Of a stretch of 64,000 nucleotides of DNA, positions 36,969 to 50,602 are shown in pieces; the stretch's first letter is position 1; each line of letters opens with the position of its first letter. Position numbers and translations under genes: made by a program. The notes beneath the pieces were generated by a model that was given only the letters and a program-made list of their open reading frames with translations, did no database searches and had not been told where the DNA came from. Source of the stretch: Morella rubra (taxonomy: Eukaryota; Streptophyta; Magnoliopsida; Fagales; Myricaceae); the NCBI GenBank assembly GCA_003952965.2, contig CM025852.1:22042280-22106279 (forward strand), in the 5' to 3' direction.

Positions 36969-39900
36969 GTGCAATTAATTGTTAATTTCGATGCGAGTTC
37001 ATTGAAAGCTATCAGCTGGCTTCCTTGACCCAGCTCATATGCTGACCCCTGTCCTTTTGATTATCTTATAAGAACTCTCTCCCTCTCTCTCCAAATCGCC
37101 GATCTGAAATTAGGTCCATGCAGAGGTTTTTCTTTCTGGAAGGGAAAAAGATGGTGGTGACACTAGCTTTATTGGTTGCAGAGAAAATGTAGCCACTGCA
37201 AGTTGGCAAGAAAGCTCCCTCGCTCCCACCACACTCAGAGAGAGAAGAGAGAAGGGGGGAAAGAGGAAAAGCTAATAAAGTCTAAAGGGAAGGAAGAATA
37301 CAACGCACTCCCATGCGTGCACATATCGAGGAAGCTTCTACCTTTATGTGCACAAAGCTAAAGAGTACTACTCCTGCATTAAAAGCTGATGATGCATGGG
37401 GCGATTCCCTTGTATTACGATTTACATGCATTTGAGTTCTTGTTTATTCAGAGATTCATCGTGTATATATATGATAGGAGATATGAGTAGTAATACACAA
37501 ATACAAATATAAGGCAAGTGATTCACGGCACATTCTTCCATGCAAATGCAAATCATTTGCAGCGATCAATTCAAACACTTTGGATTCTGTGATCTGCTCA
37601 CTCAGTACTTGACAACTTTGGGGCTAGTACTAAACAATTTCCTAGATCAAACAAAGCACAGCACAGAAGCTTCTTTTGCTCCCCCTATAGCTAGCCATCT
37701 CTCTCTCCTCTCTCTCTCTCATAGTTGGAGCCTCCTCAAGGTTAGTCAAATTTCAGCAGGAGGCTCAGAAATATGTTTTTTCTTTATAGGAATAAAATAG
37801 AGAAAGAAATTAAAGGATGACAGTTATTATACGACGTACGTTGTCAATCTTTGATGTCCTTTGCGACCACAAATGTTGCCATAATATAGGATGTTAGAGA
37901 CGGGCAATTATTTAAACCTAAAGGGATAGATTAAGAATAGAGTTTCGATCGATGATAGCCAAAGCGAAAATAAAAAAAAGAAGAAGAAGAAGAAGAAGAC
38001 AAAGACACACCTTTAGGTTGAGAAGTATAAACGGCAATTCAGCAATAATGAAACTGGTTATTTCCTGCACGTTGCTTACAACTTTGTTCAAAATATTAAA
38101 TAAACAGACATAAAAAAAAAATTATCCGATCACGTCAGCTTATTTATTATTGTAAATATAATAATTCTTTTCGAATTATTAATGTACTTTGATGGTCGGT
38201 ATGATTAGGTGCAAACACATGCACTAATGTGACATAAAGTACATGCACTAGTGGTGCCTGCAGTCACAAAAGTACGTAACTAAAGTAAGTATTAAGATCT
38301 GTATGCCTTCTAGCTAGCAAAGGCCGGTGATCCAAGAACTGATATTTCATCAAGACGTTACGTTATTTCTCCTATAACACCCTGCGTTATCATTGGTGCA
38401 TGGCCAATGTGATTCATCCATCAATCCATGACTCATTCTATATGCAATTTTGAATTATATAAATTAAGGAAAAAAATACAAAATTTGCCCATCGACTATT
38501 GGGTCACTGGCATGTATATTGCACCTTGTGAGACAAGATTTTAAGTGGTCCAGTCATTGACCTACATCCATTGTTGGAAGGTTCAACTGGACATTCGGTT
38601 TTCTCACTTATATTCAAAAGGTTACATTGAGGCTTTATTTATAAGCCATTAGTTTCAATTGCCCACATTGCTTTAGCAATGTGAGACTTTACATTTTCAA
38701 CAAAACATAAATTGATATTTTGATTCAATGAAATAACGACTTTACTCTCACAAAAAATATAAAAGTAATGAGGGTAAATCGTTATCACTGAAGTAAAATA
38801 TCGTCCAAAATAATTGCAGGGATGCAAGTGTACAAATGTAGTAATTGAGGGACCAAATATCACGAAGTCAAGAGTTTAAGATGCAATGTGTTAGTGATCT
38901 AATGATAGGCAGGTGAAAAATATATTTAGCCCTGAAATTAATTGCTTAACAAAAAGGGAATAAAGAATGACCATGCTGCATAACCTTGAAGTTGTAGTGG
39001 GTAATATCCCAGAGGGTCAGACCGAACTTATCCCTTGCAAATTGGGCTTTGGTAGGATATAATATCTCTTTGCGGCCTCCTGGTAAAGAGTGGACCAAAA
39101 GGCGTATAATCTGAAGGTGTCGCAATAAGAAGTATGGGCCCAGTAAGTTGGGCCCAATTAGACAATTATCAAAAACACAAGCTGAAAATAGCAACATTAA
39201 TGGAAGCATAAAATTCAATTGCAAGATGGTTTTTTCGCCAAAACAAACATAATTAATTCCATAATTTGATTAGCCAAAAAATAAACAACAAAAAATCGTC
39301 AATGGACCTCAGATAACTTTTCTAGAGATACAAATTTCTCAGAATTTTCACACAAAATAATTCTTAAGAGAAGAAGAGCAATATCCACCCAAATTCTACC
39401 TAAGTAATCTTTAGGCATCGAGAATATATAGCAAGAGGAAAGAAAGAAGTTCTCTCTTGCAAGCTTGTAATATTATTTTTGGGAAACAATTAGAGAAATC
39501 TTGCATAGTAGGTTTATACAAGAGTAAACTCATCTCACGTACAGGTAAACTTCGGGTCGTGCACTTAATCAACATAATCTTAAGATCATCTTTACCATTG
39601 AAGTAACAAACTTCGGGACCAGTGCACTTAATCCACACAGTGCTAAGATCGCCTTTACCTGATAATTGACTGGTTGATCCTGAGAAAGTACTGTTTTTTC
39701 TAAAAGAATATTGAAGAGGTACTCGATCAGTGCCACCTATGGGTTGAAGGACAGCCCAATTGGGCCCAATAACTGGCATAAGCTCTGTCCATCTACTGAT
39801 ATCATTTTTCAACATACTTCGTCCTTTGTAATATATATCTCTATGACTTAGTTGGTTTTCCTTACCAGTTTTGTGGAACAACCCAAACCCCATGATTATT

Positions 39901-40235
39901 GACTAACTAATTTCTTCCTATTAATTAGCAAAACCAGGAAGAAATTTGATAAAAGGGGTACTTAACACAGATGCAACTTCGCCTTGAGGCATTTTCTGAG
40001 ACACGAAATCCCTTACAAAAAAAAGGCAAATTAAACAGGAAAAAAAGAAAAAGAAAAGAAAAGAAGCACCGATTATCTCTTATTCCATCCACAGCTCCAA
40101 TTGGTCATTCTCAGCGTACTAACTGGAAATTTGAATCATCTACACGTACACTAAACTACACCATCCCCCCTCGTATATGGCTTTTAAGGAAACAAAACGC
40201 ATGCAAGACATAAGAACATCCCAACAGTTAGTTAA
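35749..40235. other. Intergenic between APL and the DUF620 gene; simple repeats, one open frame of unknown status
   Basis: APL's 3' untranslated region occupies the first few hundred bases. Repeats: (GA)n at 36941-36968 and (AAG)n at about 37977-38000. A minus-strand open frame lies at 39411-39893 (listed separately). No RNA gene or known protein was recognised. Confidence 0.55.
39411..39893 (-). CDS. Unidentified open frame (160 codons) with internal duplication
   Basis: An uninterrupted minus-strand frame with two diverged copies of a segment about 61 bp apart (39547-39597 and 39608-39659), read as GKGDLSTVWIKCT and GKDDLKIMLIKCT. No known domain is recognised. It has an ATG and a stop but no visible promoter or splice context. 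It may be transposon-derived or chance. Confidence 0.25.
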   Translation of the reverse strand: MGFGLFHKTGKENQLSHRDIYYKGRSMLKNDISRWTELMPVIGPNWAVLQPIGGTDRVPLQYSFRKNSTFSGSTSQLSGKGDLSTVWIKCTGPEVCYFNGKDDLKIMLIKCTTRSLPVREMSLLLYKPTMQDFSNCFPKIILQACKRELLSFLLLYILDA

Positions 40236-42772
40236 TCATGGGGAGTGTACGTGGTCAACAATATCGGCCGGAGGGATGAAGTAGTCCAGAGAGAGTCCCG
40301 GAACATTATAAACGACGTCATCAATGGTCCAAACTTCTTCCATTCTTGTCCTGCAATGTTGCTGGGACAACTCCCCAAACCTGAAAACCGTGGCAATGGA
40401 CCTTCCTCGATGGGCAATCATCACGCCGTCAACATCTCTGTAGTCTCCAATGCTGCTTCCTATGCTGATCTCCCAGTACACAGTTTCGTTTTCTGGGGTT
40501 TGTACCCTCGTGAGGTGGGAGTCCTCCAAGTATACAAGGAGGCCACTCTTTTGGCAGAAATAGCCGTAAAATACATGCCTGATCACCTCGGCGGGGCCTT
40601 CGCTTCTTTCCATTACGGTTGCTTTATCAGCGGATACTTTGAGTACAAAGCAGTCGTCGTGGCCAATTCGTTTCTCCCCCAAGCACTGGGCATCGGCAAA
40701 TAAGCTGGCTGTGGTTTTTGGATCCAGGCCCTGCATGGATAGCTTTGATGATAACCACGCAAGCTAAAACAACAATATTCTCAGTACATTTGGTACAGAT
40801 GATTAATTAGTCTCTAATTTCCTCACAAGCCTGTCATTTCTTGATGTCATCTTTGTCGCTGCCAACTTTATAAAATCAGTTTCCGTTTTATTTTTGGCTA
40901 TTGATTTTTCTCTTTATGTCAAATTTGAAATTGTTCTGAAACACCCAAGATGAGATAATTCAAGGAGATTTTAGCCGATTAGCAAACAAGCATTCCTTGA
41001 GCAAAAACATGTTATAAATTGCTATATCATCTTCAAGCAAGAAAAGAAAAGTCTGGCTTTGAAAACTTCATAGGGTTTCTACATCTGTGCAAGTTGCACT
41101 TGGTTTTCCCCTGAGTTACTAAAATTGAAAAAAAAAAAACAAAAAAAAAAAAAAGAGCTGCTGAAAAGAAAAGACTTATTTTTCTATAAAAGCAAACGTA
41201 GGGAGTGAAATGAGAATAATAGGAAAGAAACAAAGAAGTGGGGGAAAAGACGAGACGAGAAAAGCAAGGTTTATGATGCGATAAATGCGGCATCGATCGT
41301 TCACCTTCTTTGTTTTCTGGATGGCAGTGCAAAAAGGAAAAGCCCAGAAAATAAAAAAAGAGAAAAAGTTAAAGACAGAATAATTTGCAATGCACTTTAG
41401 TAACAGCCGGCAGCAATCCCAATACGACGAATAGATAGATAAGATCGTAGATGACATCACAAAGATAAACCACGTGCTACCCGTGACTCAGCGAGTGTTC
41501 AGAGAAAAGAAGCCCTGTAGGGTAAAGCTTGGGACCGTGTCTCTATCATTGTCAGCCAATATGCCATTCCTTGGGATTGTGTCTTCGTTCCTCCATCCAT
41601 TATCTTTGTCCGCTAAAGGAATTTGAATGGACAAGTCTTTGAACTTTACCTGGATAAGCTTTAGTGGGTCTCTAGCTGGCTCAGGGAATAATAACAAATG
41701 GGTCTCTATCAATTCCGGTGAAAATAAATCTCTTAATGGTTTGTTTCCCAGAATCTGGTATAGAAGTTATTGTTTAGTTTGAGCCGTGTGAGTTTGGACC
41801 CAAATGAAAACTTCGTAGCTTGAGCTTTTTATGACTAGTTTTGGGAAGCTCAGAATTTTCCATAAATCAGAAGAAAAAAAGACCACTGGCATATCTCATT
41901 ACAATCTGGGAATTATTGTACGAGATATCAAATATTCCTATTTCCTATTTGATTGATTGTGTATATACTAATCTCCCGTTGTCGGAGAAAAGGAAAAGAA
42001 GACTTGAACAAATACCTGTATGATACGGCGGAGTGGGCGCTGGGGGCCTTTGGCTGCGTGCGTGCCGAGCCAAGGGGTGTGGCGCCACACAATCTTCCCG
42101 TCGCTACCAGCGATAACCTGATTGCCTCCCACAACCAGATCCAGAGACCAATTGCCGGGCGACATTTGCCAAAAAACAAAGCAACCGTTCTCCCCGCTTC
42201 TTGTTCCCAAAGTTTTCACATTTTTCCCAGAGGAAACCTCCGTTTCACAACAGACCATCTTCACCATGCCCGTAGCGTACATGTTTTTCGCACACTTTCC
42301 TTGTTTCAGACATCCCGTGGCCGCCAAATATTGTTGTATAATGTAGTTTGCAGTGGAGTTTTCCTGTTCAAGAACAAACAAAACAACGTCACACACAATC
42401 CGACAAAATTCAATACTAAAAGCAAGAGAACATAATGACTAGTTCTCATACCATAGGAATGTCTTTGATGTGAGGCGGATCAACTGGGTCACTGGCAAGG
42501 GGAATGGGAGCGAGAGGACAGCCGAGTACACCCAGCAGTAGCCTCAAATCTTGCCTCTTGGCTTGCATATTTCCATCCAACGAACCAGAGAAATTACTTG
42601 CCGGCGAACTTTTTGGCGTTCTTATAAACCACTCACGTATGACTTCCCAAGACCTCTCCTTTTTGTTCCCTTCTTCTTGCGTTTCCGGGTCGGGCCATTC
42701 CATTAGCGGGGTCAAAGGTTGCGGGACGTACCACATCTGCTGCTTCCTTCGCATTTTGGAACCCATACACAA
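40236..42772 (-). CDS. DUF620 family protein
   Basis: Plant-specific DUF620 protein of unknown biochemical role. Exons on the minus strand: 42772-42452, 42363-42016 and 40730-40236, all phase 0, giving 387 residues. The N-terminal part is basic (MRRKQQMWYVPQPLTPLMEW) and exon 1 ends after DLRLLLGVLGCPLAPIPL and HIKDIPM. Conserved blocks follow: YIIQQYLAATG, FVFWQMSPGNWSLDLVVGG, VWRHTPWLGTHAAKGPQRPL, then GLDPKTTASLFADAQCLGEK, RSEGPAEVIRH, SGLLVYLEDSHLTRVQ, RTRMEEVWTIDDV and NVPGLSLDYFIPPA. The start is the first in-frame ATG; MRRKQQ, six codons later, is an alternative. Introns are 88 bp and 1,285 bp. No transmembrane segment or signal peptide is evident. Confidence 0.92.
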
Positions 42773-45700
42773 AAGTTCAAAACAGAGAGGGACAATTACA
42801 AAAGAAGACGATGGTATATTTGGCTGAGGAGGAAGAAGTATGGAATAGTGGTCATGGTAATTGAGGACTTAAAAGAGAGAGAAGAGAAGGGAGGAGGAGA
42901 GTTAAGGATTGTGGAAGCGAGACAAAAAGGACAGCTCATCTGCCCAACGGCTGAGATGGACACTCGAATGTTGGGCTGTCGTCTATTACCTTTTTCTTTT
43001 TCTGAGGACGACTCCTGTCGTTTTATTTTTATATCTTTGCTCTTAGGGCTACTCTTACTCCAAGTGAGGAAGGTGGGACCCATATAGGAGGCTTCATGAC
43101 CCCTTTCTTTCTCTCTCTCCATGGCTTCATGGGCCCTAATTACCCTCTCGATTACTTCGCTGACTAAATTACCCTAGAGATCCTCTTAATTTCTTCTATA
43201 ATGATTCCATACACTTGGATTATTTATCATTTGAGCATTATTTAGGAATGGCCTTAAATGATGATCCCTTCCATCAATATCCGTTTGTTGTCTCACAAAA
43301 TGCTTGAGATTCTTAAAAGTTACAATGGTAACAAACTGTAATTCCTCGATTATGGAATAAAATTTGTAACTTAAATAATACGTATGTTGATGCGTCTTGC
43401 ACAAATTATCCTCGTTACGGCAACTTTGTTACGTGCCTATTATTTCCTATATCACCTAAGCAAAAAAAAGTTACCATATCACTACACTTGACACATCAAC
43501 TTTTTAGAGACTGCTTGTACTTTGATTAATTAGTTTATTTGGGGTTAAAATGGGCAGTAAATGCACTTAAACTGTATTGTTTGATTGTTTGTGGTGGTGT
43601 CTACATGTAGTGTGTGTATGGTGAAAACTATGAGATTGGGAATAATTGTAGAGACATAAATGGTGTCACCATAAACAACCATTGTTAATTGTTGTCTACC
43701 CAGTTGGGAAGATGAAAGATAAGAAGAAACACAAAGTGAGCTATTCTGAAATATAGATTAATGATGTGCTCATAGGTCAATGTTTTAGTTTATCCTATGA
43801 AGTGTTTTGTACACATAACGCAAGTTTTGTTGATGCTTTTATTACTGCAGACATAGAATAACCATTTTGATGAAGTTGGAAAACTTGATTATATGACAAT
43901 TTTTATATCCATTAGAATATCTTAAAGATCATTGAAAATTCTTGTCCTTTGGGTATGAAAGACCAAGCTTTTTTCTAGGTGCGAACAAAAATCTTATATA
44001 ACACGCTCGTCCAAGTAAACTCACCTAATGTATGCATAAATCTCGAGAATGCTAAAGCAACAACCAACCGTATTATTTACAAATTCTAAGGTGCGCCTTA
44101 ACTATCAAGGCTACTCACGATTAAATTACATACCAATATACCATAGCTTTGCCTGCAGAGGTATGGAAAGTTTTTTTTTTTGGCGCCCCAAAAAAAAAAA
44201 ATATATATATATGAGGGTTATTATGGTCTAATTAAAAGTGGGTGCCTCGGTCGAAGGTGCTGGCTGCACCCACTTCCATGTGTTATATTTTCTAATTTAA
44301 GCTAAGAGTAGAGGCACCCACTCCCATGTAAGACAAAATCTGCCAAATCTTAAATTTTCAGGTAATTAAAAAAAATGCTGGTATCAAATCCCCAACAAGA
44401 TTCACGCGGAGTTAATATCCTACCTTTGATCTTGGTTCCTGACTAAAGGCCCCCAATTAATACACTCCCCGAAGCTGGGCCCACACGCATAGAAAGCTGT
44501 CTCCATGTTGTGGGTTTGCATAAAAATTGGTGATTAGGAAAGTTCTTAAAGCCTCATTTGACTGTCCTCCATGTGGATGACTGCGTCTGTGCTCTGTGCG
44601 ATGTTTGTGGGACTCACAAATTAGGAGGTGGACCGGGCATATGAGGCAGGACCCAGCAAGTGGCAAAGTTAAGCGGTGGTGGTGGGGGGTCGGCATCAGG
44701 GGGATGGAGGGGCAAATGAAGGGATGGTGATAGAAGGATCAAATGTGGCTTATTGGGTGTAGGGTAATCTTCCAAGCCAAGCACTTCGTTTCCCTAAGGT
44801 TGAAGTGTGGCTTTCAGTAGTTGGGAGGAATGCATATCGTACATATTGTATTGGTTGCATTTCTCTTTCCAAGTACATCATCCATAAGTTCTTTGTTTTT
44901 TAGGAAACGGATTGGAGAGGGATCAAAAGTTGGTAATGCTAGACAGCTTGAACTCCTAGCTCGTTGGCATCACAGCTTCATGATCTCAAAGTCAACCGAG
45001 GACATTTACTCAAGCATTTGGCGTGCGTGACAATTGTGAAGCCAATTGAAATATGCTGATAATATGCATATATGTCGGTGTTGTATGAGATCAGGGTTTA
45101 CGTCTGTCAAAGAAAAGCGCACTAATTCTTGGGGGGGAAAAAAAAGCCTAAAAGGGCCTAGAGGAGCCATTTGGCTGTATGGATTTAAGCCTAATCGATA
45201 TCCCTCCCGTAAAGGTAGAAAAACTTAGAGGGCCTCTACGCATAAACCACGTAGATTACTTCCGGGGGTTTTGGACCTCTGGTCTCTGCATGCAAGTCTA
45301 AGGCCGGTTGGCCGACCTTTCTTTTGCTTTTGCTAGTAGACCAAAGCTTAAAGCCACTTGTGTTTTAGGTGGGACGAAAAACGTAAGAAACTTCAACCTA
45401 AGAGGTCATTGACTGTCACGAGTACTCGGGAAAAGGGAAAAGAGAACAGGAAACTGACAAACTATTGACGACTTGGTAGTTTCTCAAACTCTAGACTCAC
45501 GTTATTGGTTTCTTATAAGACAATCTGGTCTGTTTTAACGAGGTGCTTGATAATTTGTTTGGAGATTGGAGCATTTTTTTAGGAAGAAAGAATGACCCAG
45601 AAAAGGGATGGCAGTGGTCAACTTGTCCACGAGATTTCTGGGCCAATTGTTCTGGTAGTCATTAGCTTCTTTGTCCTGCATGAACCCAACGCTCACCCAA

Positions 45701-46379
45701 AGAGTTCAGCAGGAGCCTCTTGGATGGCAGTGTGAACACCGGTATCTTTACACCTCCATAACAAGGACATAAAGGAACCGAGATGTTCATGGCAAATACC
45801 CGTCCATACCAGAACTAGGGAAGAAAGCTTGGGATACAAAACAGGTAAACCCAGAACCCCCAAACATAGGAGCAGGCAGCCTAATGTTATCCCCTTGCGA
45901 TGTGGAGATTCCATGCTGAAGGACTTGGTTCTGCACCCCATCAAACGTGGGATACAAAGTTCCCTTTATCGTTGTAACCAGATTTTCTGGTGGATCTTAT
46001 GAACAATTAGAATATGAATGCAAGTTACAACAACTATTTTGGTTCAGTAAAATTGTAATTAAAGAGAAGATAAATTATTACAAGAATGGCCAAAGAACAA
46101 ATAATTCTACAGCTTATAAAGGGGAATGGTAAACCCCATCAGCCCAAAAAAAATCCTTCAAACCTGCTCACCTAGTACATTTAATCCTTATGTATACAAA
46201 TCATTCTTTTTCTTTGAAGAAACTATGATGAGAAAATAAAAAAGCTTTTTTTTTGAAAAAAAACCTTCTACTTAAGTCAAAATTTTCTGCTTCTGGCTCG
46301 ACAACGATCCGATCACAGGTTGAGAATAAAAATGTTGCAGATCGCATAATAATTGGTGGCAATCAAGAAGTAGCACATT
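42773..46379. other. Intergenic between the DUF620 and GAUT11 genes
   Basis: The first 250 bp or so carry the CT-rich (sense-strand) leader of the DUF620 gene. The rest is A/T-rich with an A/T low-complexity block at 44170-44212. A minus-strand frame at 45693-45944 contains a hydrophobic stretch (ITLGCLLLCLGVLGLPVLYP) but no recognised family. GAUT11's 3' untranslated region lies just left of 46380. Confidence 0.5.
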
Positions 46380-49300
46380 TTAACTTGTGAGGCAATCTTG
46401 GAGATGTGGGTGGTTCTGATTTACGTACCTTTCCCATAGGGGCTTATATCTGCCAATGGCCAACTTTAGCCATGGCTTCATATTCCCATTAAAGTGAATT
46501 ACTGCTGCACTCTCAATCAAACGGTTGTCAATATTCAAATCATATCCCAGCCCTAACACATGCCATCTCCGATCAAGTGGCTCTGTTAGACCATAAAAAG
46601 TTAGGAGACCAGCAGGAAGTGTACCCAGCTTCCACAGTGTCGCATCAGCATTCTGCTCCTGCCAATGATGATACCGTGCAGTCACATTTGCTTTTTTCCA
46701 TGCAATCAAGTCAAAAACATTCATGCCAAATGCCCATCCACATGTATGTGGATCAAACTTTGAGCTGATAATCGAGTTTGAGAAATTGAGATACTTGTAA
46801 TAACGATGAAATGCTTCAAGACAAGTTTCCACTGCTCCATTCACATTTCCATGCAAATCCAATGAAAAAAGTGGTGTCAGATCCTTCTGGACAACAACAT
46901 CATCATCAAGGAAAACTACCTTCTCAAGTTGTGGATAGATCTCTGGAATGTAAAACCGAAGGTGATTCAGCAAAGACAGGTACTTTGGATTTCGCAGTTT
47001 AGGCTCCACCTTCAAATCTTGATCTCCTCCAAAATAGTAGGCCCATGAATTGGCATCAAGCAGCTGTTTCACGATGGGAGCATAAGATGCATTTAACCAA
47101 GTAAAGTCCTCAATGTTCTGCACTTCTATGGTAGACCCTTTGAAGTCATTACTGAGGAACCAAGCCTGCATCGCTCCATAATTGACTCCATTTGTGACAA
47201 CATGGAACACCAGCTGCTTTGGATGATCAGCATTGGAGACAGTAGAGTTGACAACTACAGAGGTAGCCAGCACATTATCCGAAAATATGCAGAAATGATA
47301 TAGATTATTGTCAGTAAATCGAGGAGAGTTTCTCTTGTCATCAGCCAGTCCTTGCAGAGATTGCTTTTTAAGCCAATCAACAGTGAGTTTAACATTTATG
47401 CAATGAAGACTTTTGGGTAGTGCCTCAGCTGCCAGTTGCCCAAACACCGTGCTTTGGACTATTGCAACATTTGCACGCTCTTCAAGGGCTTGAATATGAG
47501 ATTTCATGGTCATTATTGTCGTTGCAATGTCATAGTGGGCATCCTGAGCCTTAAAAATAAGAGATGATAGACTTTTAATTATTGGCTCTGCTTCCTTTAA
47601 TGTGATGGGCTCCCCTCTCATGGCAGCTCTCGAAAGCAAGAGCTGGCAACTTCTGATTCTTGAGCTCAGCTCCCAAGCAAGGTGAAGATTATTGTGCTCT
47701 TTGGCAATAATGACATAAGCCTTGGCAAGTGTCATTTGCTCTGCTAATTGCCGGGAAAATGAGGTAGCACTCAATATTTGTTCAGTAAAATTCAAATCCT
47801 TGTGGTCAACCTGTTCAATTCTTGCATCTCTCTCCTGGCAAAGGGAGGTCCACATGGTAAGTCAACTGACAAATCCAACAGGTGACGGGCCATATCATAA
47901 AAATTTGCAGTAATAGCAATCAATTCATCATAGGAAACAATGGCTCAAAGAAATTTAATTTTGTGGAAAAAGCAATAACCCTTAATTCTTAAATTAGGGA
48001 ACAACATTATGAAATTGCAAAACCTATTCCAAAAATGCATTGACCCTTATCTTACTGAAGTGCAAAAAAAAAAAAAAAAAACCTAACAATTGCATTACAT
48101 TAGGAACAAAATATGAATGAAATAATCAACTCCACAAAGACACTACGGAGAAATGGACAAATTCTGATATTGAATTAGAAACACAATTTCGCAATAGCAG
48201 CTAGGGCGAGTTGCATATAGCCTCTTTGGTGCTGATGTATAAAATCAACAGTATAATGTCAACGTATCAATGATTCATGAAACTCACATTAACCGAACAA
48301 ATATAATGTATTAAAGAGGCAATTAAGCAAACTTGTTGCATGCGATTTTAATAATTAGGACCACTTATCAAACCTGTTTAAAACAGTATTTCTAACCACT
48401 AGACTCTTATTGAGCCCAGTGAAAATGAGAAAAGGAAAGGGTTATAGGTCTATCTTATTCAGAAAATAATCACATTAACATCACGCACCATCATAGGGAC
48501 TTGGTGAAGGGATCTTGTGGGAACGTCAATATTTTTTTTTTCTGGATAATATAGTAGATGTATTATTTGCTATTGTCAACCAGACAGTAATTAAAATCTT
48601 GAGATAAATCATTGCAGCCTGGTCATCATACTTATTCCCTCACAAACACATATAGGTTCCCTGTATTAAGAAGGAAATAGTTTCTAGCGATTTGAAAGAG
48701 AGGAAATTTTTCTAGAAAACAAGGAAAGCATCAAATAGGAAAAGTATGCTATGTCATTTCCTACATAAGCCATATTGAGTAAGAAGACTCAAGTATTGAC
48801 AATGTGGAGGTAAAGAATTTTTGAAATAACAAGTACCTTAATATGAAGGTATACCTAGAGGTAAGTACCAAAGAGATCAACTGGATACATGCGAGCCTTG
48901 TGCTCTTATATTCTCCCAAAATAGCCCAAATTTATGCAATATAGTAACGTAGGCAAGTCAATGGGAAGGGATTCTCTTCCTGAAGATCTTTTCAACTATC
49001 TTGATGGATTAAAAGATTGATTCCCTTTTTCAGTAAATATCTCCAACCACCAACTAATTAAAAAACCACATATACTAACAGTGAACAAATACCTTTAGTT
49101 AGTATGAGATTTCACCTGTCTCCTCAATTCAAATCACTAACAGAGAAAACAATTCTTAGGTCAAAACACGACTTTGGACCCTGAACTTTTATGTATGTCA
49201 AATTCTTATTCGTCCCTGAACTATTGATTTTTTCAGTTTAATCCTTGACCATCCAGAAACAATACAACGTTACCCCTACCCTGTCTTGCCATAGCACTGA

Positions 49301-50602
49301 GGACAGTAATTGCTGATGTAACAGAAATACTTTTTTCGATTTCAACTAGTCCTTGTGGCACCACCGTATGGCTCACTGTGCCTCATCAACCACATGAGAC
49401 CAGGTGAAAAAAATGTAATTTTAATTTAACTTAAAATGAGCAACGATGGATAGCAAACCTAGCTGTGGAATTATGCAAGAGACTGTCCCGAATCTTCATC
49501 AAAGAATGGTGAGCTCCTGGTTACAAGTTGATAGCCTAAACAGACAGACAAAACATGGTTCCTTTAACAAGGTTGTTTTACATATTTAATTAATACGTAG
49601 GGACGCTTCACAGAACTCAAAACTTTCCAGTATGGTGCGTTTCAGAAAGCTATCGTATCTTAACTTCTGAATTGACACAGCTTAGCATTACTAAATTGCA
49701 GACCTGCAATCCAGAAGTTGGTCAAAAATTTGAAATCTATGAACCTAGGTGATATGAAGATGGCACCATTCATCAGAGTTCAGTCCAAGAAATATATAAC
49801 TTTTGCATTTCTGTTGTAAGTTAGGATTACATTTGACCTTGCACGATGCACTTTGCCATGATCTGAAGTGAAACAAACAATGCTGGCACTACTTGCAAAA
49901 GTATACATAAAATTTTAGTGTCGCCTCCAAAATTATTTAATGCTTTTCTGTCATAGCAGAACACAGAATTGACACCAATAACCAGGTCTTGGAGATTATC
50001 ATACCATAGGGTCACTATTGCAGCACAAAGAATCCAACGACAACATATTGTGCAAGATTAAGCTGGTCAACAATCTTTAACGACTTCAAATTCTGATTTA
50101 TATGTATTGACTACATACGAGACTTCTGCAATTCTTGCTATATGCAAATCAAGCTACATGCCCAAAAATTGGTCATCAAACTCAGAATACTCAGGCCCAA
50201 ATCGCAGAAAATAATTAAGATCAGAAAAGCCCAATTCTTTATCGCACAATTCATCTCAAGGGCAGTGTCCAAAGTCAGTTACCCATTCAAACCAAATTTT
50301 AACAAGCATATCAAATCCAAATGCTCTACAATTAACTGGGTATCATAAAAACGTAATAAATTCAGCACCCTAGAGCATTTAAATCCAAAAAGCAGATGGG
50401 ATAGTGACAAATAACAATATAGTAGCATCAGGTTCCTCTGTATCCTTACCAAAACCGGCTGTTCCACCCGATCTTCCCGCTGGTTATGATGAAGTACAAA
50501 CAAAACCAGACCTGCAATAGAGAACAACCCAAAAAGCGCCCAGATCCAACATGAAAACCTCCTTCGAATCGGGCGCCGGTATTCGGCCGGACGCCGCCGC
50601 AT
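46380..50602 (-). CDS. GAUT11: GAUT11, galacturonosyltransferase (GT8 family)
   Basis: Golgi type II membrane glycosyltransferase predicted to add galacturonic acid from UDP-GalA to homogalacturonan in pectin synthesis. Two coding exons on the minus strand, 50602-50450 and 47834-46380, join in phase 0 and give 535 residues, close to the usual length. Residues 16-37 form the membrane anchor after a basic N-terminus (MRRRPAEYRRPIRRR). A stem region (about 50-220) includes TSFSRQLAEQMTLAKAY. The GT8 domain starts near DNNLYHFCIFSDNVLATS (226 onward) and includes the metal-binding FLDDDVVVQKD (DDD at 361-363) and the UDP-binding HFNGNMKPW (498-506). An in-frame ATG 16 codons upstream exists, but MRRR matches the family start. 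The intron is 2,615 bp and carries a poly-A run (48064-48081) and a possible transposon arm. The gene looks intact. Confidence 0.95.
49158..49440. mobile_element. Possible lone arm of a Mutator-type element inside the GAUT11 intron
   Basis: The sequence begins aggtcaaaacacgactttgg and continues with gaccctgaactttta and a second ccctgaactattg block. This wording is typical of long terminal inverted repeats of plant Mutator-like elements. No opposite arm was found within the intron. Confidence 0.3.

Noticed and set aside
41968-42435. Plus-strand frame of 160 codons across the DUF620 second exon.
   Set aside because: It is a shadow of the minus-strand DUF620 coding exon, which has conserved family motifs and splice sites.
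45693-45944. Minus-strand frame with a hydrophobic segment that could be a small membrane protein.
   Set aside because: No homologue recognised and no gene structure; kept only as a remark in the intergenic entry.
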